Positions 1 to 7,313 of a DNA stretch of 21,602 nucleotides are shown piece after piece (position 1 is the first letter of the stretch; each line of letters begins with the position of its first letter). Origin of the DNA: SXXH01 sp041165735 (GTDB lineage Bacteria; Planctomycetota; UBA1135; GCA-002686595); contig JBKDQQ010000101.1 of the NCBI GenBank assembly GCA_046341775.1, positions 1 through 21,602 on the forward strand, written 5' to 3'. The notes below the pieces were generated by a model. The model did no database searches and had not been told where the DNA came from. It saw only the letters and a program-made list of their open reading frames with translations. The position numbers and the translations under genes are program-made.

Positions 1-2
1 TG

Positions 3-935
3 CTCCTCTCGGGCCACAAGATGGACTTGTCCATCTTCAACGGCGCCGGCTTCGCCAAGGTTTGGGCCGCGCTGCGCGACTACGATCCGGTGCTCCTCGC
101 GGCCTCGCTGGCGGCGGGCCCCCTGCTCCTCGCCGGCCTGCACCGGGCGCGCGGTTCCCGGTCCGCGTGCTCGCGACGCGAGTGGTGGACGTTGTTCGCG
201 TGGTGCGCGGCCTACTTGCTGGCGATCGGGCTGTACCAGCGCAGCTACCAGCGCTTCGCGCTCCCACTGGTCCCGGTGGCGTGCGTGCTCGCGGCCGGCG
301 GCGCGGCGTTCCTCGCGGCGCGCTGGAGGGCCGCGGGACTGGTCTTCGCCTCGTCCGCGCTCGCCTGCCAGGTCGCGTTGTCCATCGGCGTGGCCCGCGC
401 GCGCGCCGGAGTCGACACGCTCGAAGAGGCGGCGCGCGCGGTCGAGCTGCACGTGCCGCCCGGCGAGCGCATCGCGTTCATGCCCACCGTCGAGCTGCCG
501 CTGTGGATGGACGAGGCCTCCGCGCGGATCAACGCCGCCGCGATGGACGATCCGGCCTTCCCGTGGTTCCAGTGGCGATTGCGCTCGCGAGGGGGGCCGC
601 CCGAGGGACGCGAACTGGTCGCGTTCCCCTTGTCGTTGCCGGCCGAGCGCGAGGCGGCTCGCACCGATCCCGCCGGGTTCCTGGCGCGTACCGGGGCGCG
701 TTGGTTCGTGGTCGAGGACCAGACGGGACGGCGGCCGGTGCTCGTCGCCTTGCGCGAGGAGCTCAAGCGCAGCGCGCGCCTGGTGGCGCGTTGCAGTCCG
801 CACGCCGATCCGGCCGAGTCCTTGCCGCTCGCCTACCAGGACGACGAGTTCGGCCGGTCGTTGCCGTGGACCTGGCGGCTCGCGAGCGGCGGGCGCGCCG
901 GGCCGGTGGTCGAGCTGTGGAAGCTCGGCGATTGA
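3..935 (+). CDS. GT39-like membrane glycosyltransferase, C-terminal part (5' truncated)
   Basis: The reading frame is open at the left edge of the window, so the first in-frame ATG at 21 is probably internal and the gene starts upstream. About 310 codons are visible. The first part holds roughly four hydrophobic segments (for example VLLAASLAAGPLLLAGL, and FALPLVPVACVLAAGGAAFL after a YQRSYQRF motif). A soluble domain of about 180 residues follows. The pattern of an arginine/aromatic motif before a Pro-rich membrane helix is common in the last helices of GT39/PMT-type GT-C glycosyltransferases, which move sugar from polyprenyl-phosphate donors on the outer face of the membrane. The catalytic N-terminal loop lies outside the window, so the family call rests only on the tail. 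The stop lies 10 bases from the stop of the convergent flippase gene. Confidence 0.6.
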   Translation, partial: LLSGHKMDLSIFNGAGFAKVWAALRDYDPVLLAASLAAGPLLLAGLHRARGSRSACSRREWWTLFAWCAAYLLAIGLYQRSYQRFALPLVPVACVLAAGGAAFLAARWRAAGLVFASSALACQVALSIGVARARAGVDTLEEAARAVELHVPPGERIAFMPTVELPLWMDEASARINAAAMDDPAFPWFQWRLRSRGGPPEGRELVAFPLSLPAEREAARTDPAGFLARTGARWFVVEDQTGRRPVLVALREELKRSARLVARCSPHADPAESLPLAYQDDEFGRSLPWTWRLASGGRAGPVVELWKLGD

Positions 936-945
936 GCGCGTCGCG

Positions 946-2208
946 TCACAGTCGCACGCCGATCCAGCGTCGAGCCGACCACACGAGGAAGAAGGCCGAG
1001 GCGCACACCGCGATGGCCGTGCCGACCGCGGCGCCTTCGAGCCCGAACGCGGGGATCAGCATGGCGTTGGCGGCCACGTTGACGACCACGGTCGCCAGCA
1101 TGAGCAGCGAGTGGCGCAGCGGCTGGTTCGCCATGAGCAGGATCTGCGCCATCGGGCTCCACGCCGCGGCGCCGACGACGCCCGCGACGAGGATCCAGTA
1201 CGGCGCGATCGACTCCTCGAAGCCCGCGCCGGGATCGAGCCAGGCCACGATCCATGCGTAGGCCGGCGCCGAGGCCAGGCCGAGGGCCAGCACGAGCAGG
1301 AACGAGCGGCGCTTGAACTTGCGCGAGAGCGCTTCGACTTCGCGCAGCTCGCCCGCGGCGAGGTGCTTGGCGAGCAGGGGGTTCAGGTTGTTCTGCAGCA
1401 CGACGAGGATCTGCCAGAAGCCCTCGGCGAACATGGCGGCCCAGGTGTAGAAGCCCACCTTGGCGTCGGAGAGCCACAGGCCCAGCATCCAGATGTCGAC
1501 CTTCGCGTTCAGCTCGAGCAGCACCGCCGCCGCCGCGCTCTTGAGCCCGAAGGACACGTGCTCGCGCATCCAAGCGGCGAGTTCGCGCGCCACCGGCCGT
1601 CCGCAATGGCGCGCCACCTCCGCTCCGGCGACCACGAAGAGCGCGAGCTCCGCCACGCTGAAGATGCCCATCAACGCGTCGGCCGGCCATCCGCGCCACG
1701 CTGCCAGCCACAGCGCGGCCAAGAGGCCGAGGTAGCGCAGCGCCGTGAGCAGCGCGAAAGTCCGCATGCGGCGCCAACCGTTGATGGCGGCCATCAGTTG
1801 CTTGTTGACGGCGAAGAGGAACAACCCGGGCGTGCAGGCCTCCATCGCGGTGGCGACGCCGGGGGAGTCGAGCCAACCGGCCACGGCGTGGCGCGCGGCC
1901 CAGAAGAGGGCGCAGACGATGGCCGCGAGGGCGAGCGTCGGAACCAGCGCGGCGACGACCAGCGTGCCCGAGCGCCGGCGATCCTCGCCGGCTCCCCCCA
2001 AGGCGCGCAGCAGCGAGTGGTTGATGCCCACCGTGGCCAGCATCGAGGCGAAGACGTACGCGGCGAGCCCTTGGTTGAAGACGCCCAGCGCCTCCGGGCT
2101 CCAGCGCGTGCCCACGAGGATGTTGAGCAAGAGCCCCGTGGCCGCCAGCACCGCCAGCGCGCCGAAGTTCCACAGCACGTCGCGCGTCATCCGTCCTTCG
2201 TCGGCCAC
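946..2208 (-). CDS. Wzx-like polysaccharide/lipid-linked oligosaccharide flippase (MOP superfamily)
   Basis: A 420-residue protein made almost wholly of hydrophobic helices (about 12) with short charged loops. It looks like the polysaccharide-transporter branch of the MOP superfamily, which flips lipid-linked sugars across the inner membrane. Family-like features are an N-terminal segment with NFGALAVLAATGLLLNILVG, a Gly-Val-Phe-Asn motif near residue 43, and a central KVDIWMLGLWLSDAKVGFYT motif. The last matches the usual 'vD..mLg.f.s...vG.Y' pattern at the start of the second half. The first codon is GTG, 9 bases after the stop of the upstream fadJ-like gene. An ATG six codons in (2190) is the alternative and has an AAGGA four bases before it. 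The gene is the distal member of an otherwise fatty-acid-related operon, an unexpected partner, so it may simply read through. Substrate unknown. Confidence 0.8.
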   Translation of the reverse strand: MADEGRMTRDVLWNFGALAVLAATGLLLNILVGTRWSPEALGVFNQGLAAYVFASMLATVGINHSLLRALGGAGEDRRRSGTLVVAALVPTLALAAIVCALFWAARHAVAGWLDSPGVATAMEACTPGLFLFAVNKQLMAAINGWRRMRTFALLTALRYLGLLAALWLAAWRGWPADALMGIFSVAELALFVVAGAEVARHCGRPVARELAAWMREHVSFGLKSAAAAVLLELNAKVDIWMLGLWLSDAKVGFYTWAAMFAEGFWQILVVLQNNLNPLLAKHLAAGELREVEALSRKFKRRSFLLVLALGLASAPAYAWIVAWLDPGAGFEESIAPYWILVAGVVGAAAWSPMAQILLMANQPLRHSLLMLATVVVNVAANAMLIPAFGLEGAAVGTAIAVCASAFFLVWSARRWIGVRL

Positions 2209-2217
2209 GCGCGCACT

Positions 2218-4371
2218 CTAGCGATCGGCCAGCGAGAGGAGCAGCGCGCAAGGCTCGAAGCGCTCGCGCCCCCCCGGGCGCGAGCGCACGTCGCTCGCGT
2301 CCTGCGCGCGTCGCAGCTCGTCCACGACGCGCGCCAGCCCGACGGCGCGCGCATGGCGCAAGGGACCTCCGCGGAAGGGCGCGAAGCCGGTGCCCAGCAC
2401 GAAGGCGAGGTCGAGTTCGTCCTCGGACCCGACCACGCGCTCCTCGAGGCAGCGGAAGGCCTCGGCCAGCGTGGCGAGCACGAGTCGGTTCGCGATGGCC
2501 TCGGGATCCGACGCGGTCGCGCGCGCCTCCGACGCCGGCACCAGCGAGTCGGCTTCGGCGCGCAGGCGCGCCTTGCCGGACCCGTGCGCGTAGAAGCCTC
2601 GTCCGGACTTCCTGCCCAGGGCCCCGGCCGCGACGGCCGCGTCGAGGCGGTCGCCGGGACCCATGCGCGCTCCGTAGGCCGAAGCGAGCGTGCGCGCCGC
2701 GTGCGCCGCCACGTCGAAGCCGACCTCGTCCAGCAACTCGAGCGGCCCCATGGGCATGCCGAAGGCGCGCAGCGCCGCGTCGATCCTGCGCGCGGACACG
2801 CCGGCCGCCACCAACGCCAGCGCCTCGTCGAGGTAGGGGCCCAGCACGCGGTTGACTAGGAAGCCCGGCACGTCGGCCACGACCACCGGGGTCTTCTCCA
2901 ACCTCAGCGCCAGGGCGGCCGCGCGCGCGATGGAGGACTCGTCGGTCCGCGCGCCGCGCACGACTTCCACCAAGGGCATGCGTTCGACGGGATTGAAGAA
3001 GTGCAGGCCCACGACGCGGCCGGGATGCACGAGTCCGGCTTGCAATGCGCCCACGGAGAGCGAGCTGGTGTTCGTCGCCAGCAGGCAGTCGGCGGCCACA
3101 TGGCGCTCGAGCGAGGCCAGCAACTCGCGCTTGGGAGCCAACTGCTCGACGATCGCCTCGACCACCGCGTCGCAGTGGCGCAGCGTCGCCGGTTCCAGCG
3201 TCGCGTCGAGGCGGTCGAGCGCCGCGCGCGCGTCGTGGCCGTCGTTCCGCACGGCGCGCAGGCGCCGATCGAGGCCCGCGCGATGGGCGGAGAGCGCCGC
3301 GTCCAGCGCGCCCAGCCGCGCGTCCACGAGCCGCACGGCGAAGCCGCGCCGGGCGGCCAGGCTCGCGATCCCCGCGCCCATCACGCCCGCGCCGACCACC
3401 CCCACGCGGCGCGGGAGCGCGACCTGGGCGCCTCCCGCAGTGGCGCCGAGCTTCTTGGCTCGCTCCTGGCCCCTGAACACGCGCAGCAGGTTGCGCGTGG
3501 TCGGCGACGCGACGAGGCGAGCCGCGGCCGAGGCTTCGGCGCGCAGCGAAGCGGCGCGGCTCGAGCAGGCCGCCCAAGGCACGATGCGCGCGATGTCCAG
3601 TGGCGCCTGGTAGTGGCCGCCCGTGGAGCGCAGCACCGCGCGCCGCGCCGCGCCCGCGGCCAGCGCGCAGGCGAGCGGGTTCCGGTCGACGAGGATCGCC
3701 GCGACGCCGCGCCGGCGCCGCGCCAGGGGTCGCGCGCCCCGCGCGACATCCGCCGCGATGCGCAGCAGGTCCTCGGGCGCGCACAGGCGATCGACCAGCC
3801 CGGCGCGCAGCGCGTCCTTGGCCGAGTGGAGGCGGCCCTCGAGGATGATGTCAAGCGCCCTTGACACGCCGATCCGGCGCGGCAGGCGCGTCGCGCCGCC
3901 CCAAGCGGGCAGGATGCCGAGCTTGACCTCGGGCAGCCCGATCCTGGTGCCGGGCGCGTCCGCCGCGACCACGAGGTCGAGCGCCAGGCACAGCTCGTAG
4001 GCGCCGCCGGCGCAGGCTCCGCCCACCGCGGCCACCATGCGACCGCGCCGGGGCCTCGCGCGCAGGTCCTCCAGCCGCGAGTGCAGCGCCTGCCCGCGCT
4101 CGACGAGCCGCCGCCCCTCCGCTTCGTCTTCGAGCGCCTCGAGGGCGTCCAGGTCGGCGCCCGCGGCGAAGGTGCGTTCGTCGCGCCCGCGCACCAGCAG
4201 CCCCTGCCAATCCGCGCGGCGCTCCAACTCGGCCACCGCGCGCTCGAGGTCTTCGAGCATGGCGAGGTCGATCACCGGCATGGAGCGGTGCGGCGCGACG
4301 AGCGAGAGCACGGCCAGGTCGCCGTCGAAGGCCAGCGTGGCGACCGTGCCGGGGGCGTGCTCCGCGCTCAT
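2218..4371 (-). CDS. fadJ: Bifunctional enoyl-CoA hydratase / 3-hydroxyacyl-CoA dehydrogenase (fatty acid oxidation alpha subunit)
   Basis: A 717-residue multifunctional beta-oxidation enzyme, close to the usual FadJ/FadB length. The N-terminal crotonase domain (about 1-200) has the GADLDAL oxyanion region near residue 71. Both catalytic glutamates are visible: Glu126 in AYELCLALD and Glu148 in GLPEVKLG. The dehydrogenase part starts near 320 with the NAD-binding motif VGVVGAGVMGAG (glycines 326, 328, 331). It carries TNTSSL near 433 and the catalytic His457 in GLHFFNPVERMPLVEV. The C-terminal helical domain has VPGFLVNRVLGPYLDEAL and GTGFAPFRGGPL. It hydrates enoyl-CoA and oxidises the 3-hydroxyacyl-CoA with NAD. 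The ATG at 4371 overlaps the thiolase stop (ATGA) and has GGAG eight bases upstream; the frame stays open upstream only as an antisense artefact over the thiolase gene. The partner thiolase is directly upstream. FadB versus FadJ is not resolved here. Confidence 0.93.
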   Translation of the reverse strand: MSAEHAPGTVATLAFDGDLAVLSLVAPHRSMPVIDLAMLEDLERAVAELERRADWQGLLVRGRDERTFAAGADLDALEALEDEAEGRRLVERGQALHSRLEDLRARPRRGRMVAAVGGACAGGAYELCLALDLVVAADAPGTRIGLPEVKLGILPAWGGATRLPRRIGVSRALDIILEGRLHSAKDALRAGLVDRLCAPEDLLRIAADVARGARPLARRRRGVAAILVDRNPLACALAAGAARRAVLRSTGGHYQAPLDIARIVPWAACSSRAASLRAEASAAARLVASPTTRNLLRVFRGQERAKKLGATAGGAQVALPRRVGVVGAGVMGAGIASLAARRGFAVRLVDARLGALDAALSAHRAGLDRRLRAVRNDGHDARAALDRLDATLEPATLRHCDAVVEAIVEQLAPKRELLASLERHVAADCLLATNTSSLSVGALQAGLVHPGRVVGLHFFNPVERMPLVEVVRGARTDESSIARAAALALRLEKTPVVVADVPGFLVNRVLGPYLDEALALVAAGVSARRIDAALRAFGMPMGPLELLDEVGFDVAAHAARTLASAYGARMGPGDRLDAAVAAGALGRKSGRGFYAHGSGKARLRAEADSLVPASEARATASDPEAIANRLVLATLAEAFRCLEERVVGSEDELDLAFVLGTGFAPFRGGPLRHARAVGLARVVDELRRAQDASDVRSRPGGRERFEPCALLLSLADR

Positions 4372-5666
4372 GCCGCGTTCTCCAGCAGGAACGCCCCGCC
4401 CTGGCCGCCGCCGATGCACAAGGTCGCCAGCGCCTGGCCGCCGCCGCGGGCCTGCAGTTCGTGCGCCGCGGTCAGCAGCAGGCGCGCGCCCGTGGCGCCG
4501 ACGGGATGGCCGAGCGCGATCGCGCCGCCGTTGGGATTCGTGCGCGACCAGTCGAGCTGGCCGAGCGGCGCGCCGCCCCAGTGCTCGCGCGCGTACGTCG
4601 CGCTGTCGAAGGCCTTCTCGCAGGCCAGCACCTGCGCGGCGAAGGCTTCGTTGATCTCCACCACGTCCATCTCGGCGAGGCTCCGTCCGCTCGCGCGCAG
4701 CAGTCGCGCGGAAGCGTGCACCGGTCCCAGGCCCATGCGCGCCGGATCGCAGCCCGACCAGGCCCGTCCTACGAGGCGAGCGAGGGGCGCGAGGCCCGCC
4801 GCGCGCGCGAACGACTCGCGGCAGGCGAAGAGCGCGCAGGCCCCGTCGGTGATGCCGCAGCTGTTGCCCACCGTCACGCGCCCGTCGGGCTTCTCGAACC
4901 ACGGGGTCAGCTTGGCGAGGGCCTCGAGCGTCTGGCCGTCGCGGATCGAGTCGTCGTGCGCCAGCGCGCCCGCGCCGGGCGGCGCCCCTAGCGGCAGCAC
5001 CGGCGCGATCTCGCGCGCCAAGCGGCCGGAGTCGCGCGCGGCGCGCGCGCGCTGGTGGCTGCGCACCGCGAAGGCGTCGGCTTCCTCGCGGGTGATCGAC
5101 CACTCGCGCGCCAGGATCTCGGCCGTCCGCCCCATGATCAGCCCCGAGAGGGGATCGGTCAGGCCCTCGAGCAGCGCCACCTTGGGCGCGAGCATCGACG
5201 GGCGCAGCGCGGCGAAGGAGGCGAGCTTCGCCCAGAGCGACTTGGCGCGCGAGAGGCGCTCGAACCAGGCGACGGCCGCGTCGCCGAAGCACAGCGGGTA
5301 GCGCGACATGACTTCGACTCCCACGCAGAGCACGAGTCGCGCGCGTCCCGACTCGATCGCCATGGCCGCGCAATCGACCGCCTCCATGCCGCTGGCGCAG
5401 TTTCTCTGGACCGTGCGCGCCGGAACGGAGGCGGAGAGCCCCGCGCGCACGGCGACCACGCGCGCCACGTTGGCCTGGTCGTGCGGCACGCCGACGCATC
5501 CCGCGACGACCTCGTCCACGTCCTCGGGCTTCCACGGCGAGCGCGCCAGGAGCTCGCGCGCGACGAGCGCGCCGAGGTGCGCGGCGTCCTCCTTGGCGAA
5601 GGCGCCTCCGGCGCGCGCCAGCGGCGTGCGGATCCCCGCCGCCAGCACCAGCGGATCCGCGCTCAC
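4368..5666 (-). CDS. Acetyl-CoA C-acyltransferase (3-ketoacyl-CoA thiolase, FadI/HADHB-like)
   Basis: A 432-residue thiolase that cleaves 3-ketoacyl-CoA with CoA, the last step of a beta-oxidation round. The nucleophile Cys90 lies in VQRNCASGMEAV. The NEAF motif is near residue 339, the catalytic His387 is in GGAIALGHPVGATGARLL, and the second catalytic Cys417 is in LCIGGGQGGAF. A loop segment of about 40 residues (FERLSRAKSLWAKLASFAAL and following) matches the longer FadI/trifunctional-beta type rather than the short biosynthetic thiolases, although NEAF and CIGGGQG are closer to the biosynthetic form. The start is GTG at 5666: it overlaps the stop of the upstream ligase as GTGA and has GAGG nine bases before it. 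Its own stop overlaps the fadJ-like start, so the three genes are very probably translated in coupling. Confidence 0.93.
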   Translation of the reverse strand: MSADPLVLAAGIRTPLARAGGAFAKEDAAHLGALVARELLARSPWKPEDVDEVVAGCVGVPHDQANVARVVAVRAGLSASVPARTVQRNCASGMEAVDCAAMAIESGRARLVLCVGVEVMSRYPLCFGDAAVAWFERLSRAKSLWAKLASFAALRPSMLAPKVALLEGLTDPLSGLIMGRTAEILAREWSITREEADAFAVRSHQRARAARDSGRLAREIAPVLPLGAPPGAGALAHDDSIRDGQTLEALAKLTPWFEKPDGRVTVGNSCGITDGACALFACRESFARAAGLAPLARLVGRAWSGCDPARMGLGPVHASARLLRASGRSLAEMDVVEINEAFAAQVLACEKAFDSATYAREHWGGAPLGQLDWSRTNPNGGAIALGHPVGATGARLLLTAAHELQARGGGQALATLCIGGGQGGAFLLENAA

Positions 5667-7210
5667 GCCTTGGGCCTCAGGTCCAGGAAGCGCTTCTCCT
5701 TCAGCTCGGTCTCCATGCCGAGCAACTCGAGCATGCGCGCGTCGTCGAGCACCTCGACCGCGTTGGGCGTCACTTCCAGCGCATCGTGCAGCTCGCGGCG
5801 GATCTTCTCCTTGGCGAGTGTCGCGTCGGCGCCGGGCTTGAGCGAGACGCGCACGGTGAACACGTCGAGCTCCAAGGGGTCGTCGCGCAACTTGGCGATG
5901 GCGACCTGCCACTCGACCACTTCCGCGATGCCCGACAGGATCGCGCCCATCGCGGACAGGTCGACCAGCGTGCCGCGGATCTTGGTCAGCTCCAGCGCGC
6001 GCTGGTCCGACACGCGTCGCAGGTCGGAGTGGATGCGCGGCACGGTGCGTCCGCACCAGGGGCATGGTTCCGTCGAGACGCCGCCGATGGCGAGGTCGCC
6101 CGTCCTGTAGCGCAGCACCGTCGTGCCGCGCCCGTCGAGCGGCGTGTAGACGAGCTCGCCCTTGGCGCCTTCCTGCACGGGTTCGCCCGTCTCGGGATCC
6201 ACGACCTCGAACACGCACAGGTCCGGGTAGGTGTGGTAGCCGCTCGAGTGCTCGTGGCCCGTCGGGCATTCGGAGAAGGCCATGCGCGCCTCGGTGAAGC
6301 CGTAGGTGCCCGACACCACGGCGCGGTCGCTGCCCATCTCCGCCAGCACTTCGGCGATCTTCTTCTTCAAGCCGGGCGGCACCTTCTCGGCGCCCAGGAT
6401 CACGCGTTCGACCTTCGAGAAGCGCTTGCCTTCCTCGCGCGCCTGGCGCAGCAGGTGGTAGAGGAAGCCGGGCGTGCCGATCAGGGCCTGCGGCTGGATG
6501 CGCTCGACCAGGCGGATGTTGCCGCTGGTGCCCATCACCTTGCCGCCGCCGGTCGACAGCACGAAGCGCCCCGTCTCCAGGCCCGCGAACGAGGCCTGCC
6601 AGAAGGCGAGGTGCGGAGCGAAGGGGAACAGGTTGACGATGCGCGCCGCGGGATCGGCGATGTCGTGCACGTCGAGCATGCGCCCGCCGACCTTGTGGAG
6701 CGCGTCGATGTCGTGCGGCGTGTACGCGAAGGCCACCGGCTCGCTGCTGCGTCCGGTGGTGAAGGTGACGAAGTTGGGCGTGTACTCGCGCCGCAGCTCC
6801 TCCTTGGCCTCCTTGGACAACAAGGCGAGCTTCCGGCCCAGGGGCCAATGCTGCTTGACGAGCTCCGGGGTGGGTTGGAGCACGAAGTCGCGCCGCGTGC
6901 GCTCGTCGGATGCCGCTTGCAGCAGGTCGTGCTTGGTCGTGAAGGGCAGGCGGCGCAGGTCGTCCACGCCCTTGATCGAGCGCGGATCGACGCGCGCCTC
7001 GCGCATCACCCGCCGGTAGTGCGCGCTGAAGGGATGCACGCGCTCGACCACCAGCCGGCGCACGAGCGCGTCCTGCATGCGGCGCAACTCCCGCCACGGC
7101 GTGCGCGACAGCCTGGCCCACTCCGACGCGCGGCGCGCGATCGCGGCGGCCGGCTTCGAGGGAGCGGGGATGATGATCGGGATCACGGCCATGCCTGCAA
7201 GTTGCTCCAT
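5663..7210 (-). CDS. PaaK-like AMP-dependent acyl/aryl-CoA ligase
   Basis: An ANL-superfamily adenylating enzyme of the phenylacetate-CoA ligase/PaaK branch. It activates a carboxylic acid with ATP and CoA. Numbering from the inner ATG at 7192 (509 residues), the phosphate-binding motif is FTTGRSSEPVAF (144-155). The region QALIGTPGFLYHLL is at 235-248, the adenine-contact motif GTYGFTEARM at 295-304, and the ATP-ribose motif YRTGDLA at 362-368. CPWCGRTVPRI (377-387) and the C-terminal domain after TKIRGTLVDL follow, as is usual for PaaK-like enzymes. Two starts are possible: ATG 7210 (chosen, 515 residues) and ATG 7192. Neither has a well-placed Shine-Dalgarno; GGAG lies 12 bases before 7192. 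The stop overlaps the thiolase GTG, tying acid activation to beta-oxidation. Fatty, aromatic or dicarboxylic substrates cannot be separated by eye. Confidence 0.85.
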   Translation of the reverse strand: MEQLAGMAVIPIIIPAPSKPAAAIARRASEWARLSRTPWRELRRMQDALVRRLVVERVHPFSAHYRRVMREARVDPRSIKGVDDLRRLPFTTKHDLLQAASDERTRRDFVLQPTPELVKQHWPLGRKLALLSKEAKEELRREYTPNFVTFTTGRSSEPVAFAYTPHDIDALHKVGGRMLDVHDIADPAARIVNLFPFAPHLAFWQASFAGLETGRFVLSTGGGKVMGTSGNIRLVERIQPQALIGTPGFLYHLLRQAREEGKRFSKVERVILGAEKVPPGLKKKIAEVLAEMGSDRAVVSGTYGFTEARMAFSECPTGHEHSSGYHTYPDLCVFEVVDPETGEPVQEGAKGELVYTPLDGRGTTVLRYRTGDLAIGGVSTEPCPWCGRTVPRIHSDLRRVSDQRALELTKIRGTLVDLSAMGAILSGIAEVVEWQVAIAKLRDDPLELDVFTVRVSLKPGADATLAKEKIRRELHDALEVTPNAVEVLDDARMLELLGMETELKEKRFLDLRPKA

Positions 7211-7264
7211 GGGACCGGCCGACTCAAGCGCGTCGACGCGCCCTTCGCCCTTCGGCCACCCTGC

Positions 7265-7270
7265 TAGGAT
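7265..7270 (+). promoter_or_regulatory. Candidate -10 element TAGGAT upstream of the leader ORF and AOR gene
   Basis: TAGGAT fits TANNNT and ends seven bases before the ATG at 7278, the spacing expected of a leaderless transcript. It sits in the 99-base gap between the divergent ligase and AOR genes. I see no convincing -35 box 16-18 bases upstream. Inferred only. Confidence 0.35.
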
Positions 7271-7277
7271 GGGGACC

Positions 7278-7313
7278 ATGCGAGGGCTGCGATCCCGCGG
7301 GAGGACGGCATGA
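7278..7313 (+). CDS. Possible 11-residue leader peptide overlapping the AOR start
   Basis: ATG at 7278 opens an 11-codon frame encoding MRGLRSRGRTA. Its TGA (7311-7313) overlaps the AOR ATG at 7310 as ATGA. The peptide is rich in arginine (4 of 11). The TAGGAT box ends seven bases before its ATG, so it could be the true 5' end of the mRNA, and translating it would couple ribosomes to the AOR start. The AOR gene also has its own GGGAGGA site inside this leader, so the leader may be chance. Function unknown. Confidence 0.3.
   Translation: MRGLRSRGRTA

Noticed and set aside
833..3784. A 983-codon open frame on the minus strand, and similar long Arg/Ala-rich frames elsewhere (for example 14972-19255 minus, 14605-18012 plus)
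   Set aside because: They are out-of-frame or antisense shadows in very GC-rich DNA, with low-complexity Arg/Ala/Gly composition and no family motif; real genes with clear motifs occupy the same DNA.
4372..5535. N-terminal extension of the fadJ-like frame into the thiolase gene, as a giant fusion
   Set aside because: The extension is the thiolase region in another frame and has no motifs; the ATG at 4371 with GGAG and the ATGA overlap explains the start.
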